A DNA stretch of 64,000 nucleotides from contig OZ234495.1 in NCBI GenBank assembly GCA_965153455.1, forward strand, positions 186,001 to 250,000, in the 5' to 3' direction. This stretch comes from Sphagnum compactum (lineage: Eukaryota; Bryophyta; Sphagnopsida; Sphagnales). The translations under genes were made by a program, and so were the position numbers. Every line of letters starts with the position of its first letter. Within the stretch, counting starts at the first letter, position 1. A model generated the notes under the pieces. The model made no database searches and was not told where the DNA came from. It saw nothing but the letters and a program-made list of their open reading frames with translations. Of the stretch, positions 11,767-22,404 are shown one piece after another.

Positions 11767-14700
11767 ATGAAGGCGAAAAAGAAGAGGGGTGTACAGGCGG
11801 TAAGTTATGGCTTCGCCTTTTCTTTTGTGTCCGTTCATGTCTTGGGTGGTGGTGGTCTTGTACGATTAGGAACTGCTGCTGCCGCTGCCACTGGCAGTAG
11901 TACTACCTTGCCGAATAAGATGATGGCAGCACTGCAAACTGGCTCAGCAAGCCCTTTCCTTATTGCTGAATATCAACAGATAGCAGATATTGTTGAAAGA
12001 GGGGGGCATCTCTGTGGCTTAACCAGTTGTGCCATGAGTATGGGTCAGCTGGAATGCTTTGTTGATTCTGGAATAAGTTATCAGCTAAGTCCGTTGCTGG
12101 TGCAGCTGTTGAATGTCGGTGTTCCTAGCCCCACCCCCCCACCCAGAAAGCAGAGGTGCGCTGCTGCGCCAAGCAGCTTTGTGCAACCTGAGACATCATC
12201 ATCCCTCAATCTTATATGGACAAAGACAATCAAACATTGCAGGTTTTTACTTGCAACTGCAATTCCAGAGTCTTTTCTAGAGCTATCGGTCGTGGTCGAC
12301 AGTCCAAACTTCCGGCTCACAGCAGCAGCTACACCACCAACTGACCCAGGAGATGGCAATTTCAAAGCATCACGTCACAGCAGCAGCACTGGATCAGCGA
12401 CACTAGTGGTCGATCTTGGGTCCTTACAGATTATGGTCTGGCCTGCTCTGAGTGCAACTCCATTGTCCCAATTGGAGCTGCCCAAGGATCCAAGCAAGTC
12501 TGTTGACGAATCAGTTAGATGGTGGAAGGACACTCTTGACAGTAGTAGTAGTAGTAGTAGTAGTTGTACCGTGTGGTTGAAAAGACCGCCTCTGCCACAT
12601 TTGCCACGACAGTTTCCTTGGGCAGAACACGAGCAAGTTGGCAGCAATCTGTGCATTGTTGTTGAGGATCTAGCCGCAATGCTTCAAGTGGAAGGATGTA
12701 ACCAAGCAGAAGTCCCATTGGTTGGACCCATTTCTTGTCGGATGGAGTCATCCTTTTGCAGGTCAGTCCTTCCTTCCTTCCTCTCCGTTTTTTCTACTAC
12801 TATGTTAGAAAGTTGGCAGTTTGTGGAGAGACATATGTTGAACGTCCAAGCTGAACTTTTTTCTGATTTTGTTGCTTCTATGTTAATGCACAAGCACTTC
12901 CATTCTTGCCATATTTTATTTTAATTTTTTTTCCCGGCTGTTTTAAGGTGATGAGTCACTTTTTCTGCCTGCCACAGGGATGTTTTGTGTGGACCTCTGG
13001 GACCAATCAAGTCACTGTCATTGGCAATTGACGTTAAAGTAGCGGGAGTGACCATCCACCTATACTTGGAGGAATTGGCGGCTTTATCAGAGGTATCTAT
13101 CTGTGCACTGCAATGGGGTGCAGTGCATTTCTCTTCCTTGCTTTTGGTCTTTCTGTATTTTCTCAGATCTAAACTCCTAGTTGCAGAAGGTTCCAGCCCG
13201 CAAGTGGGCACAGATGATGAATCCATCATAACGTCACTGGAAAACTTACGGACAGAAAGTTTCAAGCTGGTAAAAACAGCAAGAGATTGACATTATTCTG
13301 TGTGAATCCTGTTATGCAGATTTTGAATTGCTACAGGATTGCTTTCACAGATGGTTTTCTCTCAAGACCTAGATCCATGGGTGGTGAAGGATCAATTTCT
13401 GTTTTCACTGATGAGGATCGCTCTGCACCATCAGAAGTTTGTGAATCGTTAAATAGTGCAAACAGCGAGATTGTCCATCGAACTGGAGGGGGAGAGTCTA
13501 GTCTTCACACATCTACAGAGAACATGCTACTGGGCTTGTTTGCTCTTAGTGTCAATGCTCAACTTGAAGCTTTTCAAGTTGCATTCGGTGGTCACAGGCA
13601 GTTAGAAGAAAAAGATAGCAGCAGCAGCAGCTCTCGAGAAGCGAGTAAGATTGCAGCTCTTGTTGTTAGCAAGGACAGCTCCTCCACATCAAAACCCGAA
13701 GTGGGTAATGGCAGAAATAGGGACAACAACACCTGGGAGATAGCAACGAGTGGGTGGAACATCCAGTTACCTGGTCCACGCAAAGGACCAGGAGCGTATC
13801 TTGTCACAAAAGTGTTTTCTCTTGATCTACTGTTGGGAGATGGACACGACTCTCATTTGTTTGCAGATCAAGATGGGGGGACAGTTGGGGTTGTCAGTGA
13901 TGGGGTGCTGTCACCAGAACCACCCAAAAGAGAGCTGAGAAGTAGCCACCAACTGTCTAGTTTGGATCATAGTAGTAATATGGCCAGTGACAGTATTCAG
14001 GAATTCAAACTGCTTATGCAATTGCCAGGCGCGACAAACTGTGGCATAGATCGTTGTGTAGTCAAGCTCTGTGGGCCGAAACTTGTGGGAGAGGGTATAT
14101 CTGGTGGTGCTGCAGATGAGGAGGTAGCTTCCAGAAATCAAGTGCAGGAGGAGTATAGTGCAGCCAATACAATATGTGGATACCAACCAACTCGGATCCA
14201 AAAAACCCAGTGAGACAAGAACAGCTGTGGTGGTACCGAAATCCCGTCTACTATCACATGTTTCTAGCAGTACTGCTGTTGACTTGTCACAACTGTTACC
14301 TGATGAGTCTGGAACTCCATTGCTTGGCCGATCAAAGTCTTTGAGAAACCTTGTTGTGAAAGAACATGACAACAACGAATCAAATCCACACACAAACCAG
14401 CCAATGTCAACAAGCTCAGTGAAAACAACAATGCCATGTTTTGGGTATCTGCAACAGCAGAAGTTGGCAGAGTAATGGTGATGGCTGGTCGAATGGAAGC
14501 TATTGTGGCCAAGGTTGTGCTCGTTGCATCAGGTGGCAGTACTCTTCGCATGAATTTGGGCATTACCAAAGACTTGCAAAGCATCACTTTTATTACAGAG
14601 GCAAGTTCTGGAGACCCATTCTATTTTTCTGTCTTCATCAAGTTTTAGTATTGTGTTTTTGTGTCTTCAGGTGTATTTTGCTGTTTACTGTTTGTCTGCG

Positions 14701-17700
14701 TTAATGGTCTCACTGAGCTTTTTTGCATCTGTTCCTAATAATGTGCATTGCTTTTTTGCCCTTGTGTTTTTCGTTCACTTAAAACAGGGGGGGATGTTGT
14801 TTGTGCAAACGTTAGCTCTATCTACGCTGGTAGAGTATTTTGGCATTTACACAAAGCTTTTTGCCGAAACTGCCACAGCAGTACCCAATCTGCCTAGCAA
14901 AGAGCAATTCAGAAATGCACTTGAGCATCAGTTCAAACCCAGCACGGATGGAGGTGATCAGGATCGATCGACCCCTTTGTCACGGACTACGCAGCGGTCA
15001 CTGTCGCTTCCTCCTTGGGCACCCACAAGGAGATCTAAGCAGATGAGGCGACTATCATCAGCCCCTCGCAGACTTCAAGGAGAAGCAAAGCAGGATGGTC
15101 CTCCTCAAGCAGCTGCTGCAGGATTCGAAGGCCTGGTATCCACAAGGATAAGCGGTTTCTCTTTGGTTCTAGTGCAAGCTGGTGCTTGCGCTGCAGGTAT
15201 GCCTGCCTTCCGAATTGGTTATTGGTTTTTCTCAAGATAAGCATCTCACATGCTAGTGACCTTTGTGTCAATCACTCCACTGATCTTCAAGAGGCAATTC
15301 AGCTCTAACTCTCATTTTCGCTCTACATGGATAGTAGCAGGGCCTGGAGAAGGGTTCCTTTTGGAGCTAGATGGCAATGCTAATTTGCAAGTAGGAGGCA
15401 AAGTTCCGAAGGTTGCAATTGCTTTGACTCGTCTCTCCATACTCGGGCTTCAGGCTCGAGCAGTTGGTGATACACGAGCTTGAGCAGTCATTCAACCATG
15501 ACATTATATATCAAGGGAGATGGCCCACTATAGCTGCTCACACTATACAGCTGCTTCAAAGTCATCCGTGTTCTGAAAGAAAATATAGCCACCATAGTTA
15601 TTTTCTACTGGATATGGTGGCAGCAGAAGTCTCTCATGCCACAATTGCAGTTGAGAAGCATCACAGATGGCAAGAACACCAGAGCAGTGCTTGGAGCAGC
15701 CTTATCATGGGTACTCCAGCTGTGCTCACAGGAATCCTGCGAGGAATGCATGTTGTTCTCTGTCCCAAGTACTGTGTTTGGAGAAGGGGAAAAAAAAAAC
15801 ATTCTTTTGCCTGAATTTCTAGAGAGCATCCAGTCAAACATTTTCTGTTTTGCAAGTAGAGATGGAGACAGACAGACAAATGATGTTCGCTGGGTAGGCC
15901 TGCAGAAGATGCCTGGTGGGAAAAAAGTAGAGCAAGTGCTGCGGGGGAGGCAGAAGAAGCAGCAGCAGCAGATGACATCCCATCATCCTCCTCTCATGAT
16001 CACCCTCAGGTACGTTCTTGTTCTTCCCACTTCTTCTTGTTCGTCTTCTGCTGATGATGATGATGATGATGAAAATTCTGCACTTTGTAGTAGCAGCAAG
16101 AGCGCGAGGAGGATGTGATTTTGTTTCTGGGGATTTTCATAACGCTCATCTCATGTCTTTGTAATGCCAGGGAGATGGTGGCAATCCTCCTCCTGTGGAG
16201 AATTTGCTCAAAGGAAGGTCATCATCGACAAGCAGTTTTCTTGTGCAATGTCTGGTTAGTCTTGCGCTTTCAGCAATCAGGCTTGAGCTTCACGACTGCT
16301 CAGTCACAGTGCTTTTGCACCCATACTCTAATTGCAGCAGGAGTTACAGTTGTTCACCGGCTTTGAACAGACTGGTCCTTGAAGAAGGATGCATAGAGAA
16401 CAACAACACTGCTGGTGGTGGGAGTGGGTCCTCCTCCACCTCTTTGTGCACTGGTTTATTTGGTGCCACACTCACTGCGGTGCACAGTTCTTGGAAACGG
16501 ATGGGCACTTGCATGACAAAGCAATGTATTGTACAGCAGTTGACGGTGCAGCTGAAAAGCTTGAACAGCTCAGATCTCTCTGCTGTGGGCGGTGCTGCCA
16601 CCACTAGTGGAGAGAGCAAATCATTTGGCACCGCACATGAGCAGCAGCAACAACAAGGGGAGGAGGATCTTCAAGGTTTTGGGAAGGACTCATCCAATTT
16701 GCCATTGGGAAAGCTTGATTCTTTGGTACACAATAGACACCAGATACTGCTTCTTAAGGATGTCACCATAGCAATCAGAATGCAAGATGTAAAGTTTCAG
16801 GGTGTGGAAGGTGATATCTTGGAAGCAGTAATCGGGTTGGATGCCACAGACATTGATGTCTTGTCAGGGCTTGTTGCACAATTGCAAGGTACTAGCATCC
16901 ACCTCACCAACAAAGCAGGTGCCATGGCATCAAGAAGCCTTAATGATGACTCAATAGCTGCTGAGGATGATCATATGGTGAAGCGGCAATCAGAGAAAGA
17001 TAGAGAGCAAAACAAGGACAGTCTTACCATAGCTGCTGCATCCCAAAACCAACGTTTAGCACTGAACACGAATGTTACAAAATCATCAACTCTTTCTACT
17101 TCTTCTTCAAGTAATAAGCAAGCTATGACACAGGTGTCTCCCAGCTCTGTGCGTATATCACCTCAAAGTCTTTTTGGAGTGTTGGCGTGGAGAATCTGGA
17201 TGCAGAGTTTTGTGCATGTTCTCATTTTTGCAAGGGAGAGATTTCTCCAAGTTGGTCTCAAGTCATTTGAGGGTGTACCGAGGTCAATGGTAAAACCCTG
17301 GAATTGGGTTCTTGGCCTTGCACAAGTCTCTCACATCATGAAGAATACTACTACTGCAGAAGAGATTCATAGTAGTAGCAGCACAGGAACACTAGCAAGT
17401 ACTACTGAGGCGGCGGAGGAGGAGGAGGAGGAGACCACATCTGCTGACGAAATTGAGGATGATGTGCTATCAAGGGTGGCGATGGCAAGAAGATGGGTAC
17501 CCACTTATGCACTCCACATCAGCAGTGGATCATTGACATTGGCTTGTGCAGCAGCAGCAGCAGCAGCAGCAGCGAGTGATGATGATGGTGTCCCATATGA
17601 TTCTACCTTCTCAGCAGGGGTAAATCGAAAAGCTGCAGTGCAGCCAGCAGTACATTTGACTCTGGACAGACTTTCACTTGCGTATGGCAGCAACGAGAGG

Positions 17701-17799
17701 GCAACTGGATCAAGTGCGGGTGTCTGCAGTTACATCTGCTGTCTTTTCTCCAAGCCCAACCGACTCAAGGTCGTGCATGTTCCAACAATGTATCTTTAA
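11767..17799 (+). CDS. multi-exon gene, VPS13/bridge-like lipid-transfer protein-like, partial
   Basis: A long GC-richer block with open exon-like stretches through its whole length. A start at 11767 gives MKAKKKRGVQA followed by a good donor (GCG|GTAAGT). Exon joins I can support: donor 12761 to acceptor 12978, donor 13092, a GC-AG intron 14601-14787, and donor 15196 to acceptor 15341; the last three known joins keep frame. The protein alternates beta-strand-like segments such as LVVDLGSLQIMVW, ITFITEGGMLFVQTLAL and PKVAIALTRLSILGLQ with long Ser/Gln/Glu-rich linkers, as in the repeating beta-groove modules of VPS13-type proteins, which move lipids at membrane contacts. I see neither an N-terminal chorein domain nor a VPS13 C-terminus, and the gene ends abruptly at 17799, so it is short for this family or truncated. 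Trinucleotide runs encode poly-Ser (12541-12565), poly-Asp (16050-16070) and poly-Ala (17549-17572). The family assignment is tentative. Confidence 0.45.
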
Positions 17800-18119
17800 G
17801 CCCTGGATGAACCAGCACTTACATTAGTACATCCTAAACTTTTTTATATTGGTGAAATTTTGCCAAAAAATTAAATTACAATTTTGAAAATAAAATGATT
17901 TTGGAGGCTTTCAATTGCCAAAAGTGAGAAACATAATAATAAGAATTACCAGATTTTTATACTCGATTTTCAATGTGTGGCTAAAATATATAAAGATAAT
18001 TAAAAAATTTGTAGTTCACATTTGTTTTATAACCAAATTTGGCTAAATCTTCCTAAGGATGATCTTCAAATTTTCTACATCTTCTTCCTATGGATGATAG
18101 CCACTTTGGCTTTTTAAAA

Positions 18120-18340
18120 AAATTCCTATGGTACACATAGTAAAAAGTCAAAAAAATATTGTAGTTGCTTTATTTAAAACATTATAAAGACCCCATGTGA
18201 CAACTAAATCAAGGTCTCCAAGTCCAAATTTAGGGTTTCCTAGATTAAATAAAGCCCATTTAAAAGGCCTCACTCAAGAAGATGAAGACACCAATGTAGG
18301 TGCCATTTCACCTTGGTCTATGCTTAATCCTTAATTGACA
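18120..18340 (+). repeat. dispersed repeat related to 56930-57130
   Basis: The block around 18170-18225 (ACATTATAAAGACCCCATGT, then AACTAAATCAAGGTCTC) matches 56995-57045 in order and spacing, and both continue with loosely similar sequence that includes TTCACCnTnG. The copies are diverged. The identity of the element is unknown. Confidence 0.4.
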
Positions 18341-19312
18341 TTTGATCAAAACAATCCAAATCCAAAAAATGGATTAACCCAAATGTGGCATAAAAGTCAT
18401 GCTTAACCCCTAATGCACCATAAGGGATGGATGGTGTGTGAACAACCAACAATTCTATAGGTATTGGGTTCCAATCCCCTACGAAGAAATAACCATTGTT
18501 TCTTAACAACCCATTGGGACTTAGTATGTATTTAGTTCTTTAGTTCTCAATGTGCAAAAACACCATTTTATGTTTGGTGAAGAAAGAAAGGTAGTAGCAA
18601 ATTGACCATCCATTGGAAGTCTATTATATGACTTAGTTGTGAATGAACTCCAATGGAGTGGAGGTTTAGTTTCATTTTGGTTACCTACCAAGTAAATATG
18701 TCTTGTATGTATATAGGTAGGAAAAGAGGTGCTCACTAGGTAAGTAGATGCATGTGTATAGTTAGTACATAACTAACTTTGGACTAGTGGGTCGTTAGAG
18801 GTTCGCTTGGGAATTAGAATTCAATGGAGAATGTTTCCTATCCACCCACCATCCATCCCTCATCCATTCCTCATGGTGCACTAGTGGTTGTAGATTCATT
18901 TTGGTCAATAACATGTTGATGAGAATCTCTTTGTTTTATCATCCACATTGGATTTTTGCACACTATGTTTTTCTAATTGAAGGATTCTTTTTTCATGTTC
19001 TAAAATAGATTCATGAATAATTCTATTTCTAACTCTTTTGGTAATGAAAATGACTCTCAAAGGCTTAGGTCTTTAGGGGTTAATGCAATGAATCACAAAT
19101 GACTATTTTACGCAAATGTTGTAAAGTGGTAACCTCCATGTTTTTTCCTTTGGGGAATAACCTATGATTTGGGGAATAACCCTAAACCTAAACTCACCAA
19201 ATCCAATTCTATTTCATAATTGAAGCCCTAACATAATAAGTAGTTCACTTTTCTTTTAATAGTCCTTTTTTGCACAAGAATTACATTGAACACTGAAATT
19301 ATCAGTAATTAT

Positions 19313-19430
19313 GTATGGTAAGGCCCTTAGACAGGGTGCAACCAAAATTAGGCATTGCCATCAGCTGCCACCCTAGGTGAGCACCTTATTCTAATAAATG
19401 CCCGCATCCAAGGGCCTTACCTACCACATA
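19313..19430. repeat. small hairpin-forming element
   Basis: TATGGTAAGGCCCTTAGAC at the left and CCAAGGGCCTTACCTACCA at the right are imperfect inverted repeats about 80 bp apart, forming a stem of about 15 bp. The size and terminal inverted repeats resemble a MITE or solitary foldback element. I saw no clear target-site duplication and no second copy in this window. Confidence 0.45.
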
Positions 19431-20258
19431 CTAACCCATCAATTACACCCTGATCACATCAAATTCTTAATAGAGTTTTGGAACTTCACAAGGACTAAGG
19501 AGGCGAATGATATTGTCTTAACCCATTGTGCCACCTAAACATGTATGTTAAATTGGACATAGGTGAAGGAAAAAAAATGGGAAGCAAAAGCAAAAAGTTT
19601 TAGAACATGTTATCAACTTAAAGAATTGCACACTTTTCTAAAAGCATCCACCTTGAAATAAGTATTGCCCATGGCACAACAATCCTCTTACATAATGTGA
19701 TAAGCTTGGAAACCTAACTATACTCATTCCTCTTGTCCTCTGTAGTGAACAAATAATAAACTAAAACTACATATTAATATGGGTTGTGGATATTACTCAG
19801 TCAAAATTCCAAACAACCACAAGATCTAATTGTGTTAATTAAACGAATTGTTAGTCCTATTTTATTCCTAAACATCAATTTGTTTTTCCCTTATAATTTC
19901 TAAAATTTGGGTATACCATTTCTGGAGCCTAACCATCATATAACCTTCAACTTAGAATATATGTTATTTTATTTATACTAAACTTTTAAGAAAAAATCAT
20001 TATTTATATTATCATACATTCTATTTGAAATAGAAATTATCTTTAATTTTAAAAATAATTTACTTAAATTTTTTTATGTCAGAAACATAAATGAGACCTT
20101 CTATTTGGTCTCAAATAGTTAGTTTTTGGAATGCGCTCCTTGAGTCGTTCCCAGGGATTTACCAATTAAATAGGGTAATAGAAGAAAAATATCATCAATC
20201 AAGTGGAATGTATACTTAAGCTTGAATTTATACATGGGTATGTCAAGATAAAATGCTT

Positions 20259-21971
20259 TAATACACTTACCTCTAAGACAAGAAAGCAATTTTTGCCAAA
20301 TGGGTCTATAAGTTGAAACCTACCATTGATAGATCAAACTATAGGTATAAAGCTCGTCGAGTTGCTCACAGGGAAAACTTGTGCGGGGGTGGATTTCCAT
20401 GAAACTTTTGCTTCGATGGTCATGTGGGGCACGATCTGTTGTGTTATGGCACTTGCGGCACATCAAGGATGGAAAATGTTTCACTTTTATGTGAAAATTG
20501 CATTTTTGAATGCGCCTCTTACTGATGAAGTGTACATGATACAACTTAAAGGATACATCATTTCAAGAAAAGAATTTCAAGTGTTCAAGTTAATGAAAGC
20601 ATTGTACGACCTTCGCCAAGTTCCTAGAACATGGTATGGCAGAATCAATAATTACCTACAAAAACAGGTTGGTTTAAAACGGAATGAAGTACACCAAAAC
20701 ACATATTTCCTTGAGGAAGAGGGAAAGACCTTGATTTTTGTACTCTATGTTGACGCCTTTTGGTCATCGGCAACCATGAGTCCAAAATCAAATGGTTGAT
20801 ACAACAATTGGAACACACTTTTGAAGTATCAGATCTTGGAAAACTCCAATTGTATCTAAATGTTGAATTCATTTCACTGAGAAATGGAATCTTCATGTGT
20901 TAGCACACTTACATTCGGGAGATTTTACAAGAGTTTGGATTGATTCATTGTAATGTTGCAATGATGATTTTACCAGAGGGTTCAAAATGGGGAAGGAAGA
21001 AGAATCCAAGCTTGTTGATTTGCTGACGTTTCGGATAATTGTTGGTAAATTGATCTACCTAACCAATACTAGACCAGATGTGGTCTATGTTGTTAGTGTA
21101 ATTAGTTGTTTCATGAGTGACCCTAGACAAGTGCATTTAGATGCTGCCAAACACGTTTTCAATTTATTTGAAAAGCACATCTGCGTTTGGAATCTATTAT
21201 CGAGAAGGAGAATCTAGCAAACTCAAAGAGTACATTGATGCAGACTTGGTAGGCGACACCGAAAATTGCAAATCGACCTCAGGATACATTTTCCAATTGG
21301 GGAGTGAACCGATCACTTGGAGTTCGCGCAAACAACCGACTGTTGCACCCTCTTCAACAGAAGCAAAGTATCGATCTCTTACTGAAGGAGTGAAAGAAGC
21401 TGCATGGCTTAAGTTGTTGCTTTGTAGCACGGGCCAGTCAAAAGACAAGTCTGTATTGATTCACTGTGACAATCATAGTTGTATGAAGATTGCAAGAAGT
21501 CAGGTGTACCATGTGCGGACAAAGCGTATCGAAGTTCATTATCACTACATTCGTGAACTTCATAAAAACTTCAAGGTGAAATTGAACTCTGTCATGTTGC
21601 CTCAAAAGACCAGTTGGCAAATGTACTCACGAAACCTTTGGGAAAAATAAAATTCTGCAAATTTAGAAAAGCCAATAGCTTAGAAGATGCTGAAGTACTT
21701 GTAGGAGTAGGAGGTTTGCCAATTAAGTAGAAAATGGAGTGTGAGAGGGGGTGTTAGCTTTCAAACTCCACTCTACAAAATTCTACAACCTTCTAAATTG
21801 ATCAGTAGATAAGATCAGATCATCGTTTCTTAGTGTTAGGTAAGCATCATTACGGAAGCATGGTCACGTAAGCACAGTTTAGTTTACTACCGTTACTGCT
21901 CTTTATTTAGCTATTCTCTTGTATACTTAAGGGACGTTATGCTCCTTGTTCTTCACTGGTTTTGTACCACA
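20259..21971 (+). mobile_element. Ty1/copia retrotransposon, 3' half only (RT-RNase H-3' LTR)
   Basis: From its left edge the sequence encodes copia reverse transcriptase (ATFAKWVYKL-type start, KARRVAHR, DFHETFAS, KALYDLRQVPRTWYGRI, FVLYVDA where the catalytic YVDD is broken) and then RNase H (DADLVGDTENCKSTSGYIF, SSRKQPTVAPSSTEAKYRSL and the ADVLTKPLGKIK region). It ends with a G-rich polypurine tract and an LTR at 21752-21971. Frame breaks and an in-frame TAG (near 20899) show it is dead. Gag, protease and integrase are absent because the block starts abruptly at about 20259, which is also the edge of a segmental duplication shared with 61110-64000. Confidence 0.9.
21752..21971 (+). repeat. 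copia 3' LTR (220 bp)
   Basis: It starts TGTTAGCTTTCAAACTCCA directly after a polypurine tract (GTGAGAGGGGG) and ends near TTTTGTACCACA. It is close to the LTR at 62594-62819 and more distantly related to the one at 57229-57456. The TG...CA ends fit LTR rules. Confidence 0.75.
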
Positions 21972-22404
21972 GCAGAATTGTTCCTATGTTCAATTTGACT
22001 ATAGTTTTTACAGTTAATTGATTATCAAAGGTCATAAAATAGCCAGGAATAACTAATCATGGAAAGTTGACTTCAAACGTGGACATCCTGGCAATACCGT
22101 TTGCAAGTGAGTAATTTCAAAATTTATTGGGAACAGTCAGATAGATCCATCCAGTTCAAGGCTCAAGCTAGTGACAAACATCTGGCTTAACACAAAATAA
22201 CTTGGAAGAATAGAATAGTTCGACCTGCATTTTCAACTCTGCATCTGTAATCTATGTGAGGTAATTAATCTAAAAAGACTCTGTTTATATCCCTCGAGGA
22301 ATGGATTTCACACTACTTTCACAACTTTTCCCTTAATTGTAAAATTCTTGAGAAAGTAAAGGTACTATAATACTTGCTATATGTAGGCACATGTATTTGT
22401 GTCA
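21972..22404. other. spacer between copia LTR and MTPSL-A 3' end
   Basis: About 430 bp shared with 62820-63259. It should hold the 3' UTR and polyadenylation region of the minus-strand terpene synthase, but I could not identify a specific signal. No other gene is visible. Confidence 0.5.

Larger units (their letters stand above)
17800..20258. other. AT-rich intergenic DNA with degraded repeats
   Basis: No gene is recognised in about 2.4 kb. Short open frames at 18324-18509 and 18521-18736 (minus) have no known motif. Two subregions are listed separately: a dispersed repeat at 18120-18340 and a hairpin-like element at 19313-19430. The stretch 18640-18780 has words (ACTAGGTAnGTAGATGC, GTTnGTACATnnCTAAC) that recur at 54545-54600, inside an intron of the second terpene synthase locus. 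Confidence 0.45.

Noticed and set aside
15661-15978. Minus-strand frame rich in Ala and Ser inside the VPS13-like gene
   Set aside because: Shadow of trinucleotide runs in plus-strand exons.
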